NCBI GenBank assembly: GCA_026874595.1
Contig: CM049309.1
Span: forward strand, 2,762,076-2,826,075
Source of the DNA: Sipunculus nudus
Taxonomy: Eukaryota > Annelida > Sipuncula > Golfingiida > Sipunculidae
Direction of reading: 5' to 3'
Length of the DNA: 64,000 nt
Shown: positions 1-12,700 of the stretch, in pieces
Position numbering within the stretch: the first letter of the stretch is position 1
Layout of the letters: every line of letters begins with the position of its first letter
The notes under the pieces: generated by a model
What the model was told of the DNA's origin: nothing
Seen by the model: the letters and a program-made list of their open reading frames with translations, nothing else
Database searches by the model: none
Translations under genes and position numbers: made by a program

Positions 1-467
1 GGAGAGTTTTTATGTGCAATGATACTTTTAAATACGCATTAAAATCACTTAAAATCTCCAACTATATTACTCGTAACATATTTGTTCACTGTTAAATGAC
101 CAAAATAATTAAAAATCTGTACATTCACGTAAAATTCAGCTCTCAGTTGTTTGGACAATCAAGTTCTTCTCCGACAAGATTTCATGTGTTAAACAATAAT
201 TTAAGAGTGTTGCGGTTTTGTCTTAAGATCTGTCAGTGTCAGCTGGTGATTCAGACGTTTGTTACATTTTGCGTATCACATTCACCCGGCGTTGAGTCTA
301 CGTACAGGCATGTATACATTGTTAAGCATAAAATGCTTAATTATGTACATATTTTTTTAATTATTTCGGTCATTTAACAGTGCGCAAATAAGTTAAGAGT
401 AATATAGTTGGAGATTTGAGTGATTTTAAAGTGTATTTAAAAATATCATTGCATATAAAAACTCTCC
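1..467. mobile_element. Foldback MITE with long terminal inverted repeats
   Basis: Bases 1 to about 118 are the reverse complement of about 350-467 with only scattered mismatches; both ends carry GGAGAGTTTTTAT and both arms share the block CTCCAACTATATTACTC. The spacer of roughly 230 bp shows no transposase. This is the structure of a non-autonomous foldback element. The left end coincides with the window start, so the element may extend further left and no target duplication can be tested. The ORF over this interval (96-377) is a by-product of the inverted repeat and is not a gene. Confidence 0.75.
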
Positions 468-615
468 GCAAATTCTCTTCGAATTCTCCATCTCTCCGCG
501 GATTCTCCGCCTTTTAGATAGACCCCAGAATGCACTGCGTGTAAACATGTACACAACTGGATCTGGAAGGTCGATCTCATTTTACAAACCAGTCTGTGCA
601 TTCATTAAGGTCATC
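468..615 (+). promoter_or_regulatory. Upstream region / presumed 5' leader of the SMPDL3-like gene
   Basis: This short stretch lies between the foldback MITE and the start codon at 616. It holds several near copies of the motif ATTCTCCGC (about 473-512). I see no convincing TATA box. A promoter role is inferred only from position; transcription could also begin further upstream, inside or beyond the MITE. Confidence 0.3.
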
Positions 616-703
616 ATGTTGGTCGGTCTGTCTTTTTGTATTTTATATCTGATGAGTTCGTCAGTGATCAAACTGTCTGCACAGAGCGTGCCATCAGGAA
701 CAG
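616..703 (+). CDS. SMPDL3-like exon 1 (signal peptide)
   Basis: The ATG opens a hydrophobic leader (start MLVGLSFCILYLMSS) ending near SAQS. The donor is CAG|GTAAGA. The exon leaves one base that joins exon 2 as G+GT (Gly30). No ORF search of usual length would show it, because it is only 29 codons; phase match and signal-peptide character support it. Confidence 0.8.
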
Positions 704-3700
704 GTAAGAACATCTGACAACTTGGATATTAATAAGAATACGGCCCTCTGCAGCTCTGTGGGTCAGTGGTGTTATCTGGTTATAAATCCTATTATCAGGA
801 CACTTCGTCCAAACTAGCCACCAAGGGTGACTATAAAATGTTAGATATATCTGAGAGTACATTTTATAGTCACCACCCCATGTATGCACTTGGGTGGGAT
901 TCTAGCCTCTGTATGATCTTGGTCTATAAAAGGGAGAAAACCCTTCAGTAACTCGAGTATCTCATTTTTAAAGACAAAATTCTGTTATGATAAGCTAATT
1001 GCATAAATACCCTGCTTAATTATGTCTATAACTCTTACAAAACTGGACCAGTATACATAACAGTGTCGCCGCTACATATACATTCTAACTGCTCCTGTCA
1101 TGGCGGTTATGAGCAGAATGACCCGTGTCTTCTTAGACCAAAATACACAACAACTAAAGTAAAATGCACTTACAGTTGCCAATATGTTGCAGTTGTATTG
1201 AAAATAAGATACTTTTGTCATAGTGAAGAAGTTTTTAATGTCACCCCATCCGTGAAACTGAAAATAAAACAGTCTTTTCCGGAAAATACGATCGTATCCT
1301 GGTCAAATACCACTTATCTCTTTATATTGGGAGGCGACGAAACAGTCGTCCGTTAACGGTACAAGACGTTTCGTCGCTGCCGGCGGCTACGTCCAAACGC
1401 AAGTTCGGACAATAATGTGGGCTCAGCCTGACAATCTCACGCGTGACACAAATTCAGTAGATGAACTGTTGATGAAGTCTTACAACAATTTTACTTTATT
1501 TATATTTTTTTACCAGCATGATACCTAAAGGAGTACCAATGTATTAATCATTCTTGAAATATATTTTATATACCAACATCAGACTTGTTTGTAATTTGTA
1601 AAGACACTCCCAGTTGGTTCAATCTGAGTGTCCCATGTGAAAAAAAAATATACTTCTACTTTTAAACTTAACAACTTAAATTCAAACATACAGAACTTTT
1701 TCACCCTCAAACATTATTGTAGCCAAATTGAAAATGCCTTTCCAAATAAACTGATCTTAAACTAGCATCTGATCTTAAAGATCTTGAAGATCAGATGCTA
1801 ATTTGAGATTGGTATAGTGGGTGTGGCATTTTCACTTTAGCAAGAATAATGTTTGAGGGTGAATTATGGAAATGGAAATTAACCAAATAATAGAATGTCT
1901 TTGTATAATAGTCCCTTATGGTAGTGTTACAAAATAAGGAGGTTCCGCCATATAATTATTTAATAATAGCGTGACTCAAATGGCAGATGCTCCTCCTTGC
2001 ATACAACAGAAACTATAAGACAGAGAGGTTATTAAGATGACCACAAAAATTTATTCTCAAAGAACTACAAAAACAGATACATGCACTGCCTGAGATTACA
2101 TTATGTATGCATATCTGTACGAACCAGAAAGTTCTCTAGTGCCAGGAGGTAAATAAGCCTTACCGAGTTGCTGTAAAATATCCTATATGATTGACTCATT
2201 ACAGTAATGGTTTGCTGAGTTGTTTTTGATGTTATCATTTCGTCTTGGAATTTGTCGTGTTTAAAGCCCCATAAGCCGATGTGGCGCACATGGTAAGAGT
2301 AAATTATAGCATTTTTGCACCAATCTTGTTATTACAGGCTGTCATTCAGGATCAGTTGAATGCAATTGGGTGTTAAAGGCTAAGCGTATACTGCGTCATC
2401 ACATTTCTCAGTGGCATTTAGCGGTTTTGTGAATCTGTATTTAGGGTAGTAAGCGAAGAGTACTGTTATCAACTTTAATGGTAAATGTTGTTTCATTTAA
2501 GTAAGTAAATGGGGCTCGCATAGATCAGATATGATGTTTATGCCTCAGAGTTTCTTCTCCATGTATAATCCACGGGGTGTTTAATCCATGTATAATCCGT
2601 GTCTACACTGTGTCTGGAAGTAAACAAAGGCAGTATCTGACGTTATGATGGTTGCATATTATTCATGTATCGCTGAAGAATATTAATGTCTTACTATTTA
2701 CAAGAACATTCAGAATATCTGTCTATTTATATGACAAATTTATGTTCTTGGTCAGGTTAATAGTTGTCTGGGTATTTGTTACAGTTTATGTGCAGGTTTC
2801 TTGATTCTTCTCACAGGGTTGGGGCCAGGTACAAGTGAAAGTACCTAGGTACAAGTACAAGTACTTGTGAATTGGCCAGGTACAGGTACTTGATTTTCAC
2901 AGAGTACCTAGGTACAGGTACTTTAGAAAGTGCCTAGGTACAGGTACATTTATTTTATGATCACTTTAAAGACATTTTACAGATAAAAATTAATTATTGT
3001 ATATGCAAGTTAACATGCTTTTTTTCTATTAAACAATATTGAAGTCATTTGCTAAAGTATATTTTATTAGAACTTATTATCTGTATGGCACAATACATTC
3101 ACAAACATGATATGCAAGTGTATTAAAAGTCCATTAAGTGCACCAAGTAGAGTATGACACCATACATTCACAAACCTGAAATTCAAGTGTATTGAAGTCC
3201 ATTAAGTACACAAAGTACAGTATGACACCATACTTCACAAACATGATATTTGTGTACTAAAAATTCATTAAGAGCACCAAGTACAGACTGTACAGTATAA
3301 TCAAATGATTTGCTCAGTTAGTGGTTACAGCTGATTTCACATGTGTGACCATTCAGAAGGTATTATAACAATTCAGTTCATGAGCAGTTTATCACACTGA
3401 TGGCTTGCTGATTATTTTACACTACATATAACCAAATTTATTACTAAAAGAGAAAAAAAAACTAAAAATACTTAAAATATGTAAATGTACCTAGAGTACC
3501 TTGTACCAAGTACAGGTACAAGATACTTCCTACTCACGACCGGCAGGTACAGGAACAGGTACTCTGAAATGTGTACCTACGTACAGGTACAGGTACAAGT
3601 ACCTGGCCCCAACCCTGCCTGTTCAGTATGTAATATTGGATGTAAATTAGAACTGTTTTCTTACACAATATTTCCCATCTGCATATATACTTATGTCATA

Positions 3701-6700
3701 CAAGGATTTCTTTGAAGTGAATAAATAATAGGCTTGTATTTTCCAGAGGAGGAAACTTTAAAACTGATTTATGTCATTTAGTCTATAATATATGTGTGAA
3801 CTTGTTACAAATGTTCATGTGTGAGGTAAAGAGAGATATTCTTAAAAATATATCCATTGTTTCAGTTATCACGTAGCTCAAGTTTTTCAAACAGCTGATG
3901 TAGTCAATGTCAAAAAGCTGATGTATAGGAAGAATGAATAAAGCTTCAGTGGGGGCATCTGCATATTTATTGTTTGTCGTTGCAAAGGGGTTATACAAAC
4001 CTTCAATAAGGTCATGGTGATTTATATTCTGCAAGCTGTGTTCTGGAAACATCAATTTCACTGTTTGAACCAGTAGCTAATATTCAATCATGCCTAGTAT
4101 CACTGTTTTGCCCAAAACAATCAAGTAATGTTCTTTACGTGTACAAATCTTTCTGCCCTAAATGATTTTGACCTGCAGGTGGTGCCACCTATGTTGACCT
4201 ACTTTGTGCAGCCCAAAATGGTCTTTTCTGCTTTTTCTTAGATATGTCATAAAGTATTAATATTTTGGCTTTCATATCAAAGTAAATATTTGCTTAAAGA
4301 AAGCAGAATTAAATGAGTATGGATTCAGTCAGGTTATTTTTCAAGATGGCATCCCTATAGAACTTCAAATTGTGTCGATCACAAAATTTGACAACTTGAT
4401 GTGATTCCGTATATGACAGGGTTGGGCAAAACCCGGGTTTTAAGCATAAAACCCAGCCCAGTGGGCCGGTGCGCAGAAATTCAAACAAAACGTAACAACA
4501 AAGGCTGCGTGCACACCTCGCTGGCTGGTTTCAGTTCTGCAGACAACAGATACATGGGTATGCTAACACAGTCATAATGTCATAATCGAATCGGTCGATG
4601 ATGCGAGAATGCAGAGGGAGCAAGTTAAATTCGACCGGAAACTCATCAAGCGGCGCTTGAAGCGCGGCGATGGGTGGAGCCAGGATGCCTGTCGAGTGTT
4701 TGTTTATTGGCATCTGATTGGCTGCTTGTCACATCGTACGCACGTTTATTTCAGTGGACAACAAACCGCCATCTGGTGTTCAAATATATCATAAACGGTC
4801 AAAGCTGGCAGCGTGAAAATCAGTTGCTTCTTTAGAAGCACAAGATTTCTGCTGCCTTGGGAGTGTAGTTTTACTGGGTAAACCTGGGTTTTATGGGTTT
4901 AACAGGTTTTATGGGCAATATAGTCTCAAATGGCAACTGACTGAACTCAAAATTTCTTGTACCAGCTTGGGAAATACTGTGATCAGTATGATTCTTTGCT
5001 TTAAAATAAATATAACTATATAACCTACCATATTTTGTAACTCCCATTGTTTCAATCATATTTCTATCTGAATGTACCATTTGTATTAATTAATGATTTT
5101 GAAATAATTTCCTTTGTATCAATGAAAGATTGAAAGTGGAAGGATTACTTATTCGGTCTACAAAAACTGGCTAACTGGTTGACACAAAATGGTTACCATT
5201 GGGTCCAAAATGGGTCCATCCAGTCTTCTCATAAACCGGACAGGTGGCACCACCTACCTTCTTGTTTTTGTAGAATAACTTAATGCCTTTTTCTGAGGAG
5301 TGATTTGCTGTATTACTATTAGTCTGAAATTATACATATCCATAGATATTTGACTCCTCCATCTTGCACTTGAGACTGGTGGGACCATCTGCAATCATTT
5401 TTGCTTGACATCCATCCGTACATTTGCTGTGGGTGAAAATTGCTCATATCTAAGAAGTGGTTCAAGGTATTGGTCTGAAATTTTGCATGTCCGTCCATCT
5501 TGGAAAGTTTTCTTGTAAACCATACAGGTGGCACCACCTTCCTTCCTGTTTTTGTAGAATAAATTAATGCCTTTTCTGAGAAGTGATTTACCATATTGGC
5601 CTGAAATTGTGCATATCAATAGATCTTGGACTCCTCCATCTTGTACTCAAGACTGGTTGCACCAATTGCAATCCTTTTACCATGGCATCCACCCGTACAT
5701 TTGCGGGTACATTTTTTGGGTGAAAATTGCTCATTTCTCAGGATTGGTTCAATGTGTTGGTCTGAAATTTGGCATGTGCATTCATCTAAAAAAGTTTACC
5801 AGAGAGGTGGCACCACCTACAATACATTTGTATAGTGTCCATCTTTGCATTTGCCATCTGTTCATCTAAGTGGTTTTTCAGTGTATTGGGTTAATATTGT
5901 GCATGTCCATAGATCTTCATCACCTCCATCTCGTAGACAAGACTGGTGGCGCCATTTGCAATCATTTTCCCATGGCCAGTGGCGTAAGTTTATCTTCCAG
6001 GGTGGGGGGGGGGATGACTTGCACACACATACACTAATATATATATATATGTATAAATACTGTGAAAATTAAATCAACAGTGCTTACAGGGAAAAAACAT
6101 GCTATGGGCAAAGTTGGACAAAATTTAAGGTTCTGATTTTTTTATTGAATACAACAGCTTACACAAACATGATACAGTGATGAATACAACAGCTTACAAA
6201 AACATCAGTACAATGTTCGATACAACACATTGACATTTATAACATGGATACATCAGAACTGAAACAAAAGCATTTATAAGCATTAAGCAAGAGACAATAA
6301 CCTTACACAATTACAAAATCCATGTAGGTGCAGTGATATTTATATTATGAGACAAATTTCAGTGACATATTGTGTATTTTTGGGAGGTATTTATTACATC
6401 TTGAATGGTTACATTTCAATTTTGAAACTGAGTATGTTGACAGTCATTTAGCTTAGCATGACAGTGGTCTCTAAATAGCGTTAAAATACTAACATGACAT
6501 ACCAGGTATTTAAAGAATATGATAATTGTATACTGTACATCAAGTTGATTTAAATTACCTGAAAAAGTGTAATTCCAATTTTAGGGAACCTGTGAGCTTA
6601 TGCAATGGGGCGGCGGCGGCCGTCCTGCGTCGTCTGTACGTTAACCATAGCTATCTCAAAAACAGCAAGAGCTAGCATCACCAAATTTTTGCAAATAATC

Positions 6701-9700
6701 AGTCATCTGAAAAACTCTATCAGATTTGTTTATATTTTTTTTCTGACTGTATTATTTAGATTTTATAGGGAAAAAGCTGAAAAAACTTTAAAAATGTTCT
6801 TCTCCAAAATTGTCCAGCCAAATTGTCCAATATTTCACAGAAATGATCCCTGGATTATTCTCTCTAAAGTTTGTTTGAATGGTTCCAGTTCGGGGATTTT
6901 TGGCCGAGTTACAGGAGGTTGAACTAAATCATCTGTCCAAAAAAGCACACTAAAATTAAAATCACAGAAACGGCTAGAGCTATCATCACCAAATTTTATG
7001 CTAATGTTTGTCACATAAGTCATATTTGAAATTGAGGTATTGGTGGTGCCACCTACAATGTTTTGTTTTTTTACAAGCAAAAATGTAATTTAAGACTCTT
7101 CTAGCTAATACACTGTATTATGATGAAGCTGATTGGTTTAAACTTTACAAGAATTATCATATGGTAGGGTTCTGCCAGTTTTATAAGAATAGATTGGGTA
7201 AATGCAGCTTTAAAAAAGCGCTGTAGCCAATTGAAAATACTTTCTGTGATTGAAAACAGATTTGACAACATGCCGAGTTTCAGCAGGCAAGTCAAGAGGT
7301 CACTCAGTTCAACCAGGTGGGGTCCAGACATCACCATGGCAACTGACCTGGCTCTCTCTGGTGTCTAGACACATTGTCTAGAAGCAGAATGCCCAGATTA
7401 GAACTATTGGAATTATATCTTTCCAGTGTTTGAAAAAAATTGGTTTGCATTTTTAGCGAATCTGTTAGCTTATGCAATGGTGTGGCATTGTCTGCCTTGC
7501 CTAATAGCTATCTCAGAGAGGGCAGGAGCTAGCATCAACAATTTTTTTGCAAAGAAATAGTCATCTAAACAATTCTACTGGATTTTGCTTTTTTTTTGGC
7601 TAACTGCATTTATCAACTTTATCAACTGCTGGTACTAGTGTTACAGTAAAATCCCCAGCAGTTATCAGTTTTTCAGCGTAATGACCCATTGGTCACTTGT
7701 TGTAGGTATGTAATTAAGGTGTGTTCTCTAAATTTCAATGTATTTAATGGCGGTCTTGGCAGCTACAAACAATGCAAGTCCTTGAGGTGAGAATTTTATT
7801 AACAATATGGAATCTCCAGGGACAGGATTCAACGTACATACTTTGGTTGTAATTAAGGTGAAATTAAGCACTTATTTAATATATTTTCAGGTGTGTTCTG
7901 GCAGGTGTCAGATTTCCATTATGATTTCAACTACTCACAAAGTGGTTCCCCAAAACACATGTGCCACAGTGGATATGAACAAGCTGGTGCCAGGGTAGGT
8001 CCATTTGGTGACTACTTGTGTGATTCGCCATGGAAACTGGTACAATCTGCAGTGGATGCCATGGTCAGAAATGAGCCAGAGCCAGACTTTATTTTGTGGA
8101 CAGGGTGAGAACAGAACCAGTTTATGCAGGCTTAAATGTGTTCTAACAAATAATTTCACATTAGATTATAATTTCATTTTTCAAATGATAACAGTCATAT
8201 CACATATCCACAGTGTTAAAAAAAACTTATAAATATTATCAGCCCAGGCTTGGTGATTAGTTATCCATATAATTAGATATGTTAGGAGAAATTAATAAAG
8301 ATAATTATCAGCAAGATGTTTTTGATAAAACATGAATGAGATGTTACAAGAAAGTCTGTGAGAAATATTTAAATAACTGTATCTAACAGTAAACTAGAAT
8401 ACCAGTAGTGGACAATTGACTACCTTTATCTGCCTAAAATCAGAGTGGTACAGAGTTTCATAAAATTCCATTCAGTGGTTAAGGAGGAGTTCTCTAGAAA
8501 CCTATCCTGCCATGTCTTGCTAAACACATAGTATCCGCATAACTCTGCTTTGGTGGATACAATAACTTGCAGTTAAACAGTATAAGAAGAAAGCTTCATT
8601 GTTGTTACAAAGTCAATAAAGAAACTCATGTTTTGGTCAGTTTTTATCAATCTGCCATGAAAATTGTTTTCTTATACTGGTCTTATCAGAGCCATCTGTG
8701 ATTATTGATTCTTGTTAGAGTCATCAGAAATTGAATTGCATCATATCCTAACGCATCGAACAATAAATTGACATGTATATACTTTTTACAGGTTTGATTT
8801 ATTTCACATTACTTTTAATACCTATTCATTTTCATGGCTCATCAACTGGATAAATATCTGTATGAATGTCTCAAAATTATGTGTGTTTTGATATGTATTT
8901 TGACATGAATATTCACATGTATTAATGATTAAATCCTGTGTTTCAGAGATAATGTCCCACATGTACCAGATAAGGATTTGGACAATACCAAACTGCACAC
9001 CACTATCAGAAATGTGACTGAGCTCCTTAAACATAGGTTTGGTCCTGTACCAATATATCCAAGTGTGGGAAACCATGATGTCCTGCCAGCCAATCAGGTG
9101 CCTTGGAAGAATACACAGTATTACCAAGACCTGCTGTCGTCAGCACACTGGGATAGACTGCTTACTGCTGATATGACCCGCACATTCAAACAAGGTAAGA
9201 TGAATTGCCCATTAAGATGGCCTACACTTTTAATTTCAAATAGTAACCCTGCCTTAGTTCAACGATTCATTAGACAGGATGTTTACAACAACCACTGAGG
9301 CTACAAATGCAGTATGTTATTGTAAGTTTTGCGGATACTATGTTGTTGACCGGGTTCTGCCACCGCATTCATTTCAGAGAACTCCTCTGAGACCACTGGA
9401 CCGATTTTTCTGAAACTTGACCCCATTATTGGGTTATATGTGAACTGGTGCCTTACCATTTTGTGTTGACCTCTGACCTTTCCTCTCTGCAGAGCGTCCA
9501 TCTGTGTGTCTGTTTTTACACATTAACCCACTTATCTTCGGACTCATTTGACCAATCAGGCTGAATTTTTGCAGAAGTGTAGCTTTTGGATAGCTTTATA
9601 TCATGGTGGTGCCACCTGCCACAATTTTTGCACAGCATGCATCTGTTCATATGCCTTGGGTTGAAATAACTTGCATCTCTGCAGTAGCTGGATTTATTCA

Positions 9701-12700
9701 CATAAAAATGTGCATGTGTAAAAATCCTGGATGGTTTTCTTGATTTTATGACAGGTGGCCACCACCTACATTCATGTTCACGATGCAGACATCCATGCTA
9801 ATATCTCAGGAGTGGTTTCACATATCCTCCTGCAATTTGTATTGCATGTGTATAGATCTCACATAGCTCTTTATCATACGCAAAACTGGTGGTGCTACCT
9901 GCAACCATTTTTGCACAGCATCCATCTGTTTGTCTGCTGTGGGATAAAATCATTCATATCTTGGCAGTGGTTTGCTTATCTGCCTAAAATTTTGCATTTG
10001 TATTCATCTTAGATAGCTTTCTGGATTTTATAGTAGGTTGCACCATGCTACAGACATCCATGCTAATATCTCAAGACTGGCAAGTATAAATCTCACATTG
10101 CTTTTTATCATAGGAAAAAAATGGTGGCGCCACCTGCAACAATTTTGCACAGTGTCCTTCTGTTTGTCTGCCATGGGATAAAATCACTCATATCTTGACA
10201 GAGGTTTTACTTATCAGACTGAAATTTTGCCTATGTATACATCTTGAATACCTTTCTCTCTCAAATAACAGGTGGCGCCGTCTACAATCATGTTTATGTG
10301 GCAGACATCCATGCTAATATGCAGCACATCTCACTCTATTTCCCTTTGCTATTCAATCCATGCCTCACTTCACCCATCCCACTCAAATTTTGGTGGATAC
10401 ACGTAGTCGCTTGTAGACTACCTGTATTCTAGTTCTTCTTTAGCAAAATGGCCTTATTTCTTCACAATTTAGCAAAAGGTTAGTGCAACCTTTATAACCC
10501 TTTAGACCTAGTGACCTACCCCATATTGCATTGAATGGCATTGAATAATTCCAATAGATATATGTTCTGGCCCTACAGCCAGTAATCTGCATGACTCGCA
10601 AATAGAATGTCTCTTGAGATTTCAGATGTCAGAAATACAATGTCCCACTTTGCTTAAAGCCCTGTTATAAGATTTTAATTTTCTGTTTATCAGGAGTCAT
10701 TGATCACAGTGGAACCTACCATGTTACACAAGTATGGTCATTCAAAGTACTGTGCTGCTATCATTAGCTCAGCTGACTATAAGTCATCTGAGCTATAGTC
10801 GTGGTCCATTGTCCGTCGTCCGTCCGTCCGTCCGTCCGTAGATGTGGCACGTTTTGAAACCGTAAGACCTAGGAATCCAAAATTCGGCATAATGTTAGAT
10901 GTCCCCAAGATCTCCTACCAAGCCAAAAACTTGGTCTTTGCAACTTCGTTCCTCTGAGAAATTAAGAAAAAACCTCAATTTTTTATTAAAAACCTATTTT
11001 CACACTTTAGGACTGCCTAATATCAAAACCACTCATCTGTTTTTCCTCATATTTACCATAAATATTCCTCTATATAGTTCCTATGTACATGCCAGAAATT
11101 ATGTCTGTATTATTTAATTGTATCCGCCAAAACGAAGTTTTGCGGATACTATGTTTTTGACCGGGTTCCGCCGCCGCCGCCGCCGCCGCCGCCGCGTTCG
11201 TTTCCGGAGAACTCCTCTGAGACTACTGGACAGATTTTTCCGAAACTTACACAAATTATCGGGTCACATGTGAACTGGTGCCTAACCAAGTGACCTTGAC
11301 CTCTGACCTTTCGTCTCTCCCCAGCGTCCGTTTGTGCGTCTGTTTACACACATAAACCCATATATCTCGGGAACCGTTTGACCGATCCGGAAAATTTTTT
11401 TACACAAATGTAGCCCTGGGATAGCTTTATAACATACACAACAAAAGGTGGCGCCACCTGCAACCATGTTTGCACAGTGTCCATCTGTTCATCTGCCTGG
11501 GGTTAAAATCACTCATATCTCTGCAGTGGTTTGACTAATTCACCTAAAATTTGGCATGCATATACATCCTAGATAGCTTTCTCAATTTTATGACAGGTGG
11601 CGCCACCTACATTCACGTTAACGCTCCACACATAAACCCATATATCTCGGGAACTGTTTGACCGATCCGGAAAAAAATTTTACACAAATGTAGCCCTGGG
11701 ATAGCTTTATAACATACACAACAAAAGGTGGCGCCACCTGCAACCATGTTTGCACGGTGTCCATTTGTTCATCTGCCTGGGGTTAAAATCACTCATATCT
11801 CTGCAGTGGTTTGACTAATTCACCTAAAAATCGGCATGCATATACATCCTAGATAGCTTTCTTGATTTTATGACAGGTGGCGCCACCTACATTCACGTTA
11901 ACGCTCCACACATAAACCCATATATCTCGGGAACCGTTTGACCGATCCGGAAAAAAATTTTACACAAATGTAGCCCTGGGATAGCTTTATAACATACACA
12001 ACAAAAGATGGCGCCACCTGCAACCATGTTTGCACAGTGCCCATTTGTTCATCTGCCTGGGGTTAAAATCACTCATATCTCTGCAATGGTTTGACTAATT
12101 CACCTAAAATTCGGCATGCGTATACATCCTAGATAGCTTCCTTGATTTTATGACAGGTGGCGCCACCTACATTCATGTTAACGCTGCAGACATCCAAGCT
12201 CATATCTCGGGAACCGTTTGACCGATCCGGAAAAAAATTTTACACAAATGTAGCCCTGGGATAGCTTTATAACATACACAACAAAAGGTGGTGCCACCTG
12301 CAACCATGTTTGCACAGCGTCCATCTGTTTGTCTGCTGTGGGATAAAATCACTCATATCTCTGCAGTGGTTTGACTTTTCCACTTGAAATTTTGCATGTG
12401 TATATATCTTGGATAGTTTCTCGTTCAAATAACAGGTGGCACCACCTACAATCATGTTTATGTGGCAGAGATCCAATACTAATATTTTACATATGTAACT
12501 CTATATCCCCTTGCCACTCAATCCATGCCTCACTTCACCCATCCTTCTCTGATTTTGGCGGATACACGTAGTCGCTTGTCGACTACCCGTATTCTAGTTT
12601 AAAAAAGTTCTGGGCCCAAACATAATGCATTTTGAAAAAAATAAGGAAAGATATTTGATCACTTAACACAAAAAATGTTAAAGCTGTGGACCTTTTTTCC

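Noticed and set aside
1063-1356. 97-codon Cys-containing ORF in SMPDL3 intron 1
   Set aside because: Lies inside an intron, no recognised domain, no matching splice sites that keep the SMPDL3 frame.
4417-4920. A complete hAT element
   Set aside because: The right end lacks the matching terminus and no target duplication is seen; kept only as a low-confidence remnant.
5567-6072. Overlapping plus-strand ORFs of 69-100 codons
   Set aside because: They are translations of satellite monomers carrying the palindrome and are not protein-like.
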